From positions 124,001 through 188,000 of the forward strand of contig NZ_JARWNX010000056.1 of the NCBI RefSeq assembly GCF_029868385.1: DNA of 64,000 bases, read 5' to 3'. The position numbers were made by a program, and so were the translations under genes. This DNA comes from Nocardia cyriacigeorgica. GTDB taxonomy: Bacteria; Actinomycetota; Actinomycetes; Mycobacteriales; Mycobacteriaceae. Each line of letters opens with the position of its first letter. The stretch's first letter is position 1. Shown here piece after piece: positions 18,030 through 25,980 of the stretch. The notes beneath the pieces are model-generated. The model saw only the letters and a list, made by a program, of their open reading frames with translations. It was not told where the DNA came from and did not search any database.

Positions 18030-19286
18030 ATGACGATGATGCATGACCCGGTCAGTGGCACAGCGCAGGCGAGCGCCGGGACCTATCCGGCCGTTCCCGC
18101 GACGATGCCCGTCGCCCCCGCGGTCGGTCGTTGTGAGCCGTATCTGCGGCTGAAGTGGACCGACTCGCTCACCGGCGCTGTCGGCTACCTCGTGGTGCAC
18201 GCCATCCGCGGCGGTTTGGCCACCGGCGGCACCCGGATGCGCGCCGGTTGCACGTTGAGCGAGGTCGAAGATCTGGCCCGCGGTATGGCCGATAAAACCG
18301 CCACTTTCGATCTGCCGGTCGGCGGGGCCAAGGGCGGCATCGATTTCGATCCGAAGGATCCGCGTGCCGTCGGCGTGCTGGAGCGGTTCTGTATCGCGAT
18401 GCGGCCGTGGCTCGATGCGCATTGGGTGACCGCCGAGGACCTGGGTGTCCCGCAGCATGTGCTCGACGAGGTTTTCGACGGGCTCGGGCTCGGGCAGAGC
18501 TATCACGCCGCCATCAGGCGTGCCGCCGACCCGGCCGCGACTCTGGAGCGGGTGCGGAAGGGGCTGAACGCGGCGGTCGACGGCGGATTCCTGCTCGGCG
18601 ATGTGGTCGGCGGCTACGGGGTCGCGCACGCCTGTCTGGCGGCGGCGGTCTGGTGGGGTCGTGCACCCGCGCAGACGACCGTGGCCATCCAAGGGGTGGG
18701 CACCATGGGCGGGGCGGCGGCCTACTACCTGCACGAGGCGGGGATGACGATCACCACCGTCGCCGATGCCGCGGGCACGCTGTACCGCGCCGAGGGCCTC
18801 GATATCCCCGCCTTGCTGGACCTGCGCGACGGTTACGGCGAAATCGACCGATCCCGGCTCCCCGACGGCGTCGAGCAGCTACCGCGCGCCGCGATCCTGT
18901 CGGCCGAGGTCGACATCCTCGTTCCGGCGGCGATCTCCTATGCGATCACGCCGGACAACTCGTTCGACGTCCGCGCCCGTGTCATCGTCGAGGCCGCGAA
19001 CGCCGCGACCACACCGGAGGCGGAGGCCATGCTCGCCGCCCGCGGCGTCCCGGTGGTGCCCGACTTCGTCGCGAACGCCGGTGCGGTGGCCTGGGCGTGG
19101 TGGCTGTTGCTCGGTGAGGTCGACGACGTACCGGAGACCTCGTTCGATCGGCTCCGCACCAGCATGCACGCCAAGGTCGCGCAGCTGTTGGCGGCCTGGG
19201 CCGAAAACGGCGCCACACCGCGCGAGACCGGTCATCGTTGGGCAGATGATCCGCCGCCGGTGTCGGAACCGGTCGTCATCCCCTGA
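18030..19286 (+). CDS. Glu/Leu/Phe/Val dehydrogenase family enzyme
   Basis: This cytosolic amino-acid dehydrogenase has 418 residues and performs NAD(P)-dependent oxidative deamination. The catalytic signature is clear: Lys89 in MADKTATFDLPVGG and Lys101 in GGAKGGIDFDPKD. The Rossmann motif follows as IQGVGTMGGAAAYYL and the closing motif as VPDFVANAGAVAWAW. The sequence is shorter than hexameric glutamate dehydrogenases and closer to leucine/phenylalanine/valine dehydrogenases, but I cannot fix the substrate. ATG 18030 is chosen because AGGGAGGT lies seven bases upstream. ATG 18003 is in frame. The N-terminal 30 residues are an Ala/Pro-rich extension. The divergent LysR gene is the likely regulator. 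Confidence 0.9.
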   Translation: MTMMHDPVSGTAQASAGTYPAVPATMPVAPAVGRCEPYLRLKWTDSLTGAVGYLVVHAIRGGLATGGTRMRAGCTLSEVEDLARGMADKTATFDLPVGGAKGGIDFDPKDPRAVGVLERFCIAMRPWLDAHWVTAEDLGVPQHVLDEVFDGLGLGQSYHAAIRRAADPAATLERVRKGLNAAVDGGFLLGDVVGGYGVAHACLAAAVWWGRAPAQTTVAIQGVGTMGGAAAYYLHEAGMTITTVADAAGTLYRAEGLDIPALLDLRDGYGEIDRSRLPDGVEQLPRAAILSAEVDILVPAAISYAITPDNSFDVRARVIVEAANAATTPEAEAMLAARGVPVVPDFVANAGAVAWAWWLLLGEVDDVPETSFDRLRTSMHAKVAQLLAAWAENGATPRETGHRWADDPPPVSEPVVIP

Positions 19287-19372
19287 CGCCCGGCCCTCCA
19301 CCCGCGCAGGAGTGCCGACGAGTTCGGTATACGGTGTGATCCTCGCACTGTCGGGTATCGGAGGGATCGAAC

Positions 19373-21715
19373 GTGGGGGCATTGGAGCCGGGGGCGGTAT
19401 TCGCCGGGTACACCATCGAACGCCTGCTCGGCGTGGGCGGCATGGGCGAGGTCTATATCGCCCGACATCCACGGCTCCCCCGCTCCGACGCGCTGAAGGT
19501 ACTCGCCGCGCAGTTCACCAGCGACGACTCCTACCGTCGTCGTTTCGAGCGTGAGGCCGACCTCGCCGCCTCCCTGTCGCATCCCGGCGTCGTCAGCGTC
19601 CATGATCGCGGCGAATCCGATGGACGATTGTGGATCGCCCTGGAACTGATCGACGGGATCGATCTGTCGGCTCTGCTCACCACCGCGCCCGGCGGGTTGC
19701 CCGGCGCCGAGGCGGGGCGCGCGATCACCGAGGTCGCCGACGCGCTCGACTACGCCGGTGCCCGCGGGCTGGTCCATCGAGATGTGAAGCCCGCCAACAT
19801 CCTGCTCGCCAGGACCGGCCATTACCTGCTGACCGATTTCGGCATCGCGCGGATGGGGCCGGAGAACTCCGACCTCACCGGCACCGGCCTGACCATCGGC
19901 ACCATCGCCTACGCCTCACCCGAACAGATGCAGGGCCTGCCGGTCGAGCCGCGCTCGGATCAGTACGCCCTGGCGGCCACCGCTTTTCATCTCCTCACCG
20001 GTGCGCAGCCGTTCACCGGGACCAGTCCGGTCGCGGTGATCATGGCGCATGCCCAGCAGCCGGTTCCGAGCGTGCGACAGCATCGGCCCGACCTCGCGCC
20101 ATCGGTCGATTCGGTGATCGGGCGGGCGATGGCGAAGAACCCGGCGCATCGCTTCCCCAGCAGCAAGGACTTCGCGACCGCGCTCGGGCACGCCCTCGCG
20201 GCCGCACCGGGCCCACCGGCGCGGCACGACCGGCAAGCGCCGACCACCGTGCGCCCGGCGCCGATCCACCCTGGGCCGCATCATCCGAGGCCGCCCTATC
20301 CCGGGAACGCGGTGAATGCCCGGCGGCGCCTCGCGCCGCGGATCATCGGAGCGCTGGTGGTCGCGGTGGCGCTGCTCGTCGCCGGTGTGCTCGGTGTCCG
20401 GGCGTTCCTGCACGACGCGGGCGCTGCGGAGGCCGCGCGGCTGCCTCGTCAACCCGTGACGCCGATCCTTCCGTCACTCGACAAGCGACCGGACACCCCG
20501 ATCTGGACGCTGTCGGAGGTTCCCGGTCCACCCGGATCCCGCACCGAGAAGGTCGCAGCGCTCGGCGGCGATGCCGATATCGTCCTCTTCGGCCGCGAGG
20601 TCCGCCTCGCCGACGGAAACTCCATCGTGTACCTCGATATCGTCGATGCGAATACCGGTCGGCTCCGGGCGGGTGCCGAACCCATCCCGGTCGATACCGG
20701 ACAACGAATTCTCGATCGCTGCGTCGTCAACGTAGGACGTTCGGCCGTCGCCTGCCAGCTCACCGGTGCGGCAACGCGATCCGATGCCGTCATGGTCATC
20801 GACCTCACGACCAACCGCATCGTCGACACCCTCACCGCGACCGAGCAGATCGATAGCCTGACCGCCGCAGGCGAGCGCTTCGTCTTCGTGGACCGGCCCG
20901 ACGAGCCTCGATCGCCGTCGCTGCGATCGGTCGGCCCCGATGGCCGCGAACTTCCCGCGATCGCCTGGCCCGAGGCCCAGCCGAGTGCGGAGTCGCTCGA
21001 ACCGCGTCATGCGATCGAAGTGTTCGGCTTGGTCCGCCTCGCCGTGATCAAATCTGCGCCCGATCCGTCACAACCGTTGGCTCGGTGGGAGTTCCGTGTG
21101 ATCCGACTGGAAGACGGTCAGGAGATCTTCCGCCGCGATTCCGTCGACGAGGTCGACGATCTGGACTGGAACGTCTTCATCGACGGGTTCGTCCTCGCCG
21201 ACGGTGAAGTGCCCGCCGGGGTCTACGACCGCAACGGCATCAAGACCGCGGATCTGCCCGACGGCTGGCGCCCCGGCATCCGCCCGTCGATGCCGTTCGG
21301 ACCGGGACCGGCGGAGACCTCGGTGCCGACCGCGATCAAAACCGACGGCAGCACCACCACCTACGCCGGTATCAGCCCGCGCAGCGGAACCGTGCTCTGG
21401 CAGCAGAAGTCCCATAGCGCCGACGACGAACCCGAACACCTCGTCTTGCGCGGTATCGGCACCCTGATCATGACCACCGAGTCCGGCCGCGTGGTCGACG
21501 CCTACACCGGCGAGTACGTGATCCCCGGCCGCGTATCGGAAGGCACCGAGCTCGGCACCGACGGCACCCGGATCGCCGTCGCCCTCGACTCGACCTACGC
21601 GGGCAACAAGCTCGAAGTGTGGAGCAGCGATGGCGAGGTCTGGGAGATCACCGGCGACCATACTCCCGTCGCGGTCGCCGACAAGATCTACCTCGGCAAC
21701 GTGCGGCTCTTCTGA
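19373..21715 (+). CDS. Membrane Ser/Thr protein kinase with extracellular beta-propeller-like domain
   Basis: This Hanks-type kinase has 780 residues. Residues 12-275 form the kinase domain: glycine loop GVGGMGEV at 20-27, catalytic Lys42 in ALKV, HRDVKPAN at 135-142, DFG at 155-157 and ASPEQ near 182. A Pro/His-rich linker (about 280-320) leads to one transmembrane helix at roughly 322-344. The outer 430 residues contain repeated WTLSEV / GTVLWQQK / LEVWSSDG-type strands, as in PQQ-like propellers, so this is probably the sensor. GTG 19373 has GAGGGA upstream. The organisation parallels mycobacterial PknD-type kinases, though the outer domain here is larger than a six-bladed NHL propeller. 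It follows the dehydrogenase gene by 86 bases. Confidence 0.92.
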   Translation: MGALEPGAVFAGYTIERLLGVGGMGEVYIARHPRLPRSDALKVLAAQFTSDDSYRRRFEREADLAASLSHPGVVSVHDRGESDGRLWIALELIDGIDLSALLTTAPGGLPGAEAGRAITEVADALDYAGARGLVHRDVKPANILLARTGHYLLTDFGIARMGPENSDLTGTGLTIGTIAYASPEQMQGLPVEPRSDQYALAATAFHLLTGAQPFTGTSPVAVIMAHAQQPVPSVRQHRPDLAPSVDSVIGRAMAKNPAHRFPSSKDFATALGHALAAAPGPPARHDRQAPTTVRPAPIHPGPHHPRPPYPGNAVNARRRLAPRIIGALVVAVALLVAGVLGVRAFLHDAGAAEAARLPRQPVTPILPSLDKRPDTPIWTLSEVPGPPGSRTEKVAALGGDADIVLFGREVRLADGNSIVYLDIVDANTGRLRAGAEPIPVDTGQRILDRCVVNVGRSAVACQLTGAATRSDAVMVIDLTTNRIVDTLTATEQIDSLTAAGERFVFVDRPDEPRSPSLRSVGPDGRELPAIAWPEAQPSAESLEPRHAIEVFGLVRLAVIKSAPDPSQPLARWEFRVIRLEDGQEIFRRDSVDEVDDLDWNVFIDGFVLADGEVPAGVYDRNGIKTADLPDGWRPGIRPSMPFGPGPAETSVPTAIKTDGSTTTYAGISPRSGTVLWQQKSHSADDEPEHLVLRGIGTLIMTTESGRVVDAYTGEYVIPGRVSEGTELGTDGTRIAVALDSTYAGNKLEVWSSDGEVWEITGDHTPVAVADKIYLGNVRLF

Positions 21716-21758
21716 ACCCGCTCCGCGCTCGCGCGGGGCAACCTGCGTCAGGGTTCGT

Positions 21759-22367
21759 TCAGCGGGAGGCTGTTTCCCACTCGTACCCGTCCGGGTCCGT
21801 GAACGCTCCGGCGTCACCGCCGATCAGGAGCCGGTGTGATCCGGTGCCGTCGGCGGGGACGCCCGCGGTCTTGGCGAGTCCACCGCGCTTGTTCAGGGTG
21901 AGCGTGATGGGACCGGTGTCGAGTTCGACGTACTTTCGGCCATAGCTCTTGGCCACGGTGAGTCCGCGATCGATGTAGAACTGCTTGCTCGCGGCCACAT
22001 CGGCGACGCCGAGCTGAAGTACCAGATCATCGATCTGCCGGGTGGCAGGGCCGTTGTCCTTCTTCGAGGAGGACGCGAGCGTCCAGATCGTGCCGTCCGG
22101 GGCCGCGACGACACCGCCGTAGCCCCACAGCGACTTCGCCGCAGGCTTCAGCACCGTGGCACCGGCCTCGACGGCGCTGTCGATGAAACCGCGGACGGTC
22201 GACGGCCGCGACACCACCAGCGACATCGTGAACCCCCGAAATCCGGTCGTCGGCGCTTGCGAAGCCCGCACCCGCACCCGATCGGTCACCCCGAACGCGG
22301 CGGCGTAGAAGGCCTCGGCCGCCGCAGGCTCGGCGACCTCGATGGTGACGAGTTCTATTGTTGCCAT
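21759..22367 (-). CDS. VOC superfamily (glyoxalase/bleomycin resistance) protein, two-domain
   Basis: This soluble protein has 202 residues and two beta-alpha-beta-beta-beta modules, each beginning with a VOC-type strand (IELVTIEVAEPAAAEAFYAAAF and LVLQLGVADVAASKQFY). The modules end in APDGTIWTL and DPDGYEWE, which supply the usual Glu-containing metal or substrate-binding edge. It may be a glyoxalase, dioxygenase or antibiotic-binding protein. ATG 22367 directly follows GGGGAG, so spacing to a ribosome site is tight. The frame is open further upstream, but those residues look non-native. It is convergent with the kinase gene and lies next to a decayed region. Confidence 0.85.
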   Translation of the reverse strand: MATIELVTIEVAEPAAAEAFYAAAFGVTDRVRVRASQAPTTGFRGFTMSLVVSRPSTVRGFIDSAVEAGATVLKPAAKSLWGYGGVVAAPDGTIWTLASSSKKDNGPATRQIDDLVLQLGVADVAASKQFYIDRGLTVAKSYGRKYVELDTGPITLTLNKRGGLAKTAGVPADGTGSHRLLIGGDAGAFTDPDGYEWETASR

Positions 22368-22453
22368 CTCCCCACGATACGAAGCCGCGACCAGCCCGGC
22401 TTCTCGATTCCTGACCGATCCGATCGGCCCCACCATCGTGATCCACCGCACCG

Positions 22454-22632
22454 ATGGCGGCATGGCTCACCGTCACCGACAACGGTTTCACACGGGCCAT
22501 CCAGGACGAGATCGGCATCAAACCCACCTGGTCCCCCGAAGTTTTCGGCGATCTCGACGAAGACGTCCGCAACTCACTGCGCCGCATCGAACGCAGCCCG
22601 TTCATCACCCGCACCAGCACGACGGGATCCGT
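22454..22632 (+). pseudogene. Beta-carbonic anhydrase, C-terminal remnant
   Basis: About 55 residues match the tail of beta-class carbonic anhydrases: KPTWSPEVFGDLDEDVRNSL followed by RRIERSPFI. In intact enzymes this lies near the C-terminus and is followed by a VRGFVYDV-type strand, which is lost here. The zinc-binding Cys/His residues and the whole N-terminal two thirds are missing. After residue 60 the frame runs into unrelated sequence. It has no promoter of its own that I can see. This is a gene fragment with no expected activity. The identification rests on memory of the family's C-terminal pattern. Confidence 0.55.
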
Positions 22633-22989
22633 GAATTCCGTTGTGCTCGCCGGTTATCCGGTAGTGGTGTCCACGGCACGGTTCAGTCGTGTACGGCGAT
22701 GGCGTCACAGCGGCTGCCACACTCGGCTCGGCATCATTACCACGCTGGCCCGCGGGCATCGGTCCCGGGCAGCTCGAGAGGGTGCGTCGACCCGATCGGC
22801 GAAACATGCGCGAGGTCTGCGGTTCGCCGACTATGGGATTCTATGAACGGTGGTTCGGGCCCACATCAAAGCACGAACTGAGCTGGCCGAAACTCATCGA
22901 ATGACATCCAGGTGAACTTGCCTCGCCGTGACGAAAAGGTGCGCGGGTACTCGGATCTCACGCTCCATCCACCCGCCGTCCGTGCCCGA
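22633..22989. other. Degenerate stretch between two gene remnants
   Basis: These 357 bases hold no gene I can support. Short frames are open, but they show no family pattern and no ribosome sites. The stretch links the carbonic anhydrase tail to the broken MaoC gene and is best read as decayed DNA. Confidence 0.35.
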
Positions 22990-23443
22990 TCAGCCGACGA
23001 TGAGCACGAAGGTTTCGGCCACACAGGCAGGTTTGCTCGCACCGCCGTCGATGACGTACTTCGTCCACACGACCGAGCCCGCGGAGGATTCGGCGATATC
23101 GGTGAAGGCGACTGTTGCCCGCAGCGTCGCGCCCACCGGCACCGGAGCCGGGAACCCAACCTTGTCGACTCCGTAATTGATTCGGGCAGAACCGAACTCG
23201 AAGGATATGAGCGACCGGCTGAAATGCGGCAGCAACGACAACGTGAGATACCCGTGGGCGATGGTGGCACCATACGGACCCTTCGCCGCACGTTCGCGAT
23301 CGACGTGGATCCACTGGAGGCCGTCGGTCGCCTCGGCGAACGCGGTGATCCGCGCTGGTCGATCACCAGCGCGGATCACTCGGCCCGATCTGCTCCCCCA
23401 GCGCGGCACGGACGTCGTCGAGCGAGGTGAATACCCGGGTCAC
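22990..23443 (-). pseudogene. MaoC-like hydratase gene, frameshifted near the N-terminus
   Basis: On the minus strand GTG 23443, preceded by GGAG, begins TRVFTSLDDVRAALGEQIGP, the usual start of a 140-150 residue MaoC hot-dog hydratase. After GPSDPRW a stop appears, and the rest continues in another frame (ARITAFAEATDGLQWIHVD, then GPYGATIAHGYLTLSLLPHF) to the stop at 22990. The catalytic hydratase motif DxxxxH is present as DGLQWIH. The break coincides with a perfect 15-bp inverted repeat at 23345-23379, where family members read roughly W-V-x-V-D-Q. So the gene is either truly inactivated or misassembled at a hairpin. Intact family members act on enoyl-CoA thioesters. Confidence 0.75.
23345..23379. 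repeat. Perfect 15-bp inverted repeat inside the MaoC gene
   Basis: GTGATCCGCGCTGGT at 23345-23359 is exactly mirrored at 23365-23379, with the loop CGATC. Fifteen uninterrupted base pairs inside coding sequence are unusual, and the reading frame changes within it. This is the pattern expected when an imperfect hairpin is copied onto itself during replication. Confidence 0.8.
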
Positions 23444-23772
23444 GCTGGGCTCCTGCCTATCGGGGATGAGGTCGACGGTAGCGTTCGGTCTCATAGTTGC
23501 GGGGTCACGTCCTATCGCACGCGAACCGAGCGCACTCACGATCCGAGACAGCGACCGTCTGTTACGGCCGGGCAGATGGGCCGATCGGCACCGGCGCTCC
23601 GGCGAAGAGGGAGCCCTCGGGTATCTGCATGGACGTCGACCCCGCCGGAGCGCGCGAACTTCGAACAGTCCGAAACACGTCCGCATGCCGCACCGCCCAG
23701 CCAACCAAACCCCAGGTCAGGGCGCGATTTGGCGCATCACCATCCCATCCGATAATCTTGCTGGGCACACCG
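23444..23772. other. 329 bases between MaoC remnant and tRNA-Leu, no gene seen
   Basis: No coding sequence is supported here. The stretch should hold the tRNA-Leu promoter close to 23730-23765 (CATCACCATCCCATCCGATAAT and nearby bases give a plausible TATAAT-like -10, CGATAATC), but I could not identify a firm -35. Otherwise I see nothing. Confidence 0.35.
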
Positions 23773-23857
23773 GTCCGGGTGGCGGAATGGCAGACGCGCT
23801 AGCTTGAGGTGCTAGTGCCCTTCAACGGGCGTGGGGGTTCAAGTCCCCCTCCGGACA
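23773..23857 (+). tRNA. tRNA-Leu (anticodon GAG)
   Basis: All arms can be folded by eye. The acceptor stem GTCCGGG pairs with TCCGGAC (last pair G-U). The anticodon stem CTAGC/GCTAG encloses the loop TTGAGGT, giving anticodon GAG, which reads CUC leucine codons. A long class II variable arm (TGCCCTTCAACGGGCG) follows, and the T arm is GGGGG-TTCAAGT-CCCCC. The 3' CCA is not encoded. Site-specific integration modules lie directly downstream, as is usual when a recombinase targets the 3' end of a tRNA gene. Confidence 0.96.
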
Positions 23858-23887
23858 CAGAACTGTCGCATTTATGCTGAAGAAACC

Positions 23888-23920
23888 GTGTCCAGGCGCT
23901 GCCTGGGCACGCATTTTTCT
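23888..23920 (+). terminator. Rho-independent terminator after tRNA-Leu
   Basis: GTGTCCAGGC (23888-23897) pairs with GCCTGGGCAC (23901-23910) over ten base pairs, one of them G-U, with a three-base loop GCT. ATTTTTCT follows. This is a textbook intrinsic terminator 30 bases after the tRNA. Confidence 0.85.
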
Positions 23921-23957
23921 GTCATCACCGTGACCTGCGGTTTCACCCTGATCGGGG

Positions 23958-24424
23958 GTGAATGCTGTGACCGATGACACATTTCTCACAGCCCTCCCCG
24001 CCTTCGCACACCGGCTCCCATCCGGCCTGGATGGCCAGCGGCCGCCGGGGCCGGCGCTGCCGCTGGGGCAGGTAGAGGCGCCCCCTCGGTCGACCGCGGT
24101 GCACAGCATCCGTCCCGTCGATGCCAGCGGCCGCGTGGTCGACAAGTCCGCCGTCCGGGCGCTGGGCTGGAGCCCCGGCGATCTGCTGTCCTGGCGCGTT
24201 GGCGGTGGGCTGATTCTGATCACCCGGCCCGGATTCGGTAAACGGGCATCACCAAACACGGCCACATCGCACTACCCTCCGCACAGCGTCGGGCCGTCGG
24301 CATCCGTATGCGCGAACGCGTGCTGCTGGCCGCCGACCCCGACCAGCAGCTACTGGTCGTCTATCCCGCAGCCGTACTCGACGAAATCCTCAGCCGCCGC
24401 TTCGCCGAAGGAGCACCGCGATGA
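23958..24424 (+). pseudogene. AbrB/SpoVT-like two-domain DNA-binding protein, frameshifted (copy 1)
   Basis: GTG 23958 opens a frame with an Ala/Pro-rich leader and then an AbrB-like swapped-hairpin domain (SIRPVDASGRVVDKSAVRAL, then GWSPGDLLSWRV). Around 24230-24245 the frame changes. The continuation GITKHGHIALPSAQRRAVGI, then RMRERVLLAADPDQQLLVVY, is a second domain of the same type, ending at TGA 24424. Two such domains in tandem match the intact copy 2 at 25522. The TGA overlaps the ATG of the recombinase gene (ATGA), so the pair was translationally coupled. Its role was probably control of the recombinase or DNA architecture, an inference from the coupling. Confidence 0.6.
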
Positions 24425-25435
24425 CTGCCGCCGACACCAACGCCGATATCGCTGCCGTGCAGATGATGATGGAACGACTCGGGCTCACCGCCGGCGATCT
24501 CACCGGTGCCCGCCATCCCGCTCGCGTTGTACCGACATTCGCAGACCACATTCCCGCCGTTCTGGCCGGCATGCCCGAGGGCCGCACCCGCGAGCACTAC
24601 CGCACCTACTGGGACAAGATCCTCGACCAGCCCGGGTGGGCCGACCGCCGACTGGACGAACCCACCGCGGCTGAGCTTCGCATGTTATGCGAACAGATTC
24701 GCGCAGCCCGCATCATCCGGCGCAGCGACCGTGGCGGACGCGACGTCGTCCGCCACGTCGTCGACGCACTGCGCCGCCTCTACAAACACGCCGAGGACAG
24801 CCGGCTCATCGACCCGAGAGATAACCCGGCGGCGCGCCTGGACAAGCCCAAACGCACCCGCTCCAACCGAAGGGCCCTCACCTCGGACCTGCTCGCCCAA
24901 ATCGTGGATGTCGCGGCATCCACCGGCAACGATCCCGAACTCGACACCCTGTTGCTGCGGCTACACTCCGAGACCGCTTGCCGACGCGCGGGTGCTTTGG
25001 CGCTCCGGCCACAAGATCTCGACCCGGTGCAGTCGCTGATTCTGCTGCGCGAAAAGGGTGAAACCCAGCTGTGGCAGCCGGTCTCACCGACCCTGATGCG
25101 TGCACTGTACTGCCACGCCGAGGAGAGTGGCGGCACTGCCACCGAACAGTTGCTGCGTACCGGCGGGGCAAACCCATCACGCGACGCAGATACAACTATC
25201 TGTTCGAACGACTTGGCCGGCAGCTTCAGTGGGTCCGCAGCGACGGGATCTCCATCCATCGGTTCCGCCACACAACTATCACCTGGGTCGAACGCCGCTA
25301 CGGCACGGCGGTCACTCAAGAGTTCGCCCGCCACAGCCAAACTGGAACCGGCCCCACCGGGATCTACACGCCTGCGACCATCGCCGAGGTTGCTACAGCA
25401 CTCTCCCATGCTGCGGTAAGGCCTGAGGTGTCAGA
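24421..25435 (+). pseudogene. Tyrosine recombinase/integrase, frameshifted (copy 1)
   Basis: ATG 24421 starts a phage-type integrase of about 335 residues. The N-terminal SAM-like core-binding domain includes TREHYRTYWDKILDQPGWAD. The catalytic domain begins at RALTSDLLAQIVDVAAS, with the first catalytic arginine in SETACRRAGALAL. Near 25165, in a GGGG run, the frame is lost. The remainder reads in the next frame as KPITRRRYNYLFERLGR, with the HxxR motif in ISIHRFRHTTITW and the tyrosine nucleophile in GIYTPATIAEVA. All catalytic parts exist but in two frames, so the product should be inactive unless ribosomes shift or the assembly is wrong. It sits just 3' of tRNA-Leu. Confidence 0.75.
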
Positions 25436-25454
25436 TCCTCCTCCGAACACCGAA
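25436..25454 (+). repeat. Degenerate copy of the tRNA-Leu 3' end, possible att site
   Basis: TCCTCCTCCGAACACCGAA matches the tRNA tail and flank at 23844-23862 (TCCCCCTCCGGACACAGAA) at 16 of 19 positions. It lies at the end of recombinase copy 1, which is the expected place for the far attachment site of an element integrated into the tRNA. Confidence 0.4.
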
Positions 25455-25456
25455 AC

Positions 25457-25519
25457 CGGTGGAATTCCACCGATACCCCGCAGACGACATCGGCCACCCG
25501 CCCATTGGGCGGGTGGCCG
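25457..25519. repeat. Two perfect palindromes between the cassettes
   Basis: CGGTGGAATTCCACCG (25457-25472) is a perfect 16-base palindrome. CGGCCACCCGCCC (25491-25503) and its mirror at 25507-25519 form a perfect 13-bp stem with loop ATT. The second ends three bases before the ATG of AbrB copy 2, so in mRNA it would cover the ribosome site. They could be recombinase arm sites, operators or a translational block. Confidence 0.7.
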
Positions 25520-25521
25520 GG

Positions 25522-25980
25522 ATGAAGCCCGTGCCTCGATCCGATCCGGTACCCGCGCTGGTGCCGGGATTCCTGCGGCAACCACCTCCGGTGCGGCCGG
25601 TCCTTCCGGCGCTGTCGCCTGCGCCCACCGACCCGGCATGTGACGGTGCGCTCGCGGTCGCGCATCTGGACCGGACCGGCCGCTTCTTCGCCCGCCCGCT
25701 GCTGCGGTTGCTGGGTTGGCAGCCCGGAGACCGGATCACGGTGGGACTCAACGGCTCCGCGCTGTCGGTGACCGCAGATGCGGCCGGCGCCTTCTGTCTC
25801 GGTGACCGCGGTGAGCTGACGTTGCACGCGCCGCTGCGGCGCAGCGCCGGAATCGAGACCGTGATCGTGGTGCTGGCGGTACCGTCGCGCTGGTTGCTGA
25901 TCGTTCGTCCCGCCCACGCCGTCGTCGCACTGCTGCTCGACCACCTCGACGGAACGGAGACCGACGATGTCCTACCCTGA
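25522..25980 (+). CDS. AbrB/SpoVT-like two-domain DNA-binding protein (copy 2, intact)
   Basis: This protein has 152 residues. After a Pro-rich leader come two AbrB-like domains: ALAVAHLDRTGRFFARPLLR then LLGWQPGDRITVGL (about residues 50-85), and FCLGDRGELTLHAPLRRSAG then IETVIVVLAV (about 95-135). It is a paralogue of the frameshifted gene at 23958. The GWxPGD turn and the position of the second domain are conserved. ATG 25522 is the best start, although GTG/ATG codons upstream are in frame. Its stop overlaps the ATG of the second recombinase gene by 14 bases, which indicates translational coupling. It is the only unbroken gene of the two cassettes. Confidence 0.65.
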   Translation: MKPVPRSDPVPALVPGFLRQPPPVRPVLPALSPAPTDPACDGALAVAHLDRTGRFFARPLLRLLGWQPGDRITVGLNGSALSVTADAAGAFCLGDRGELTLHAPLRRSAGIETVIVVLAVPSRWLLIVRPAHAVVALLLDHLDGTETDDVLP

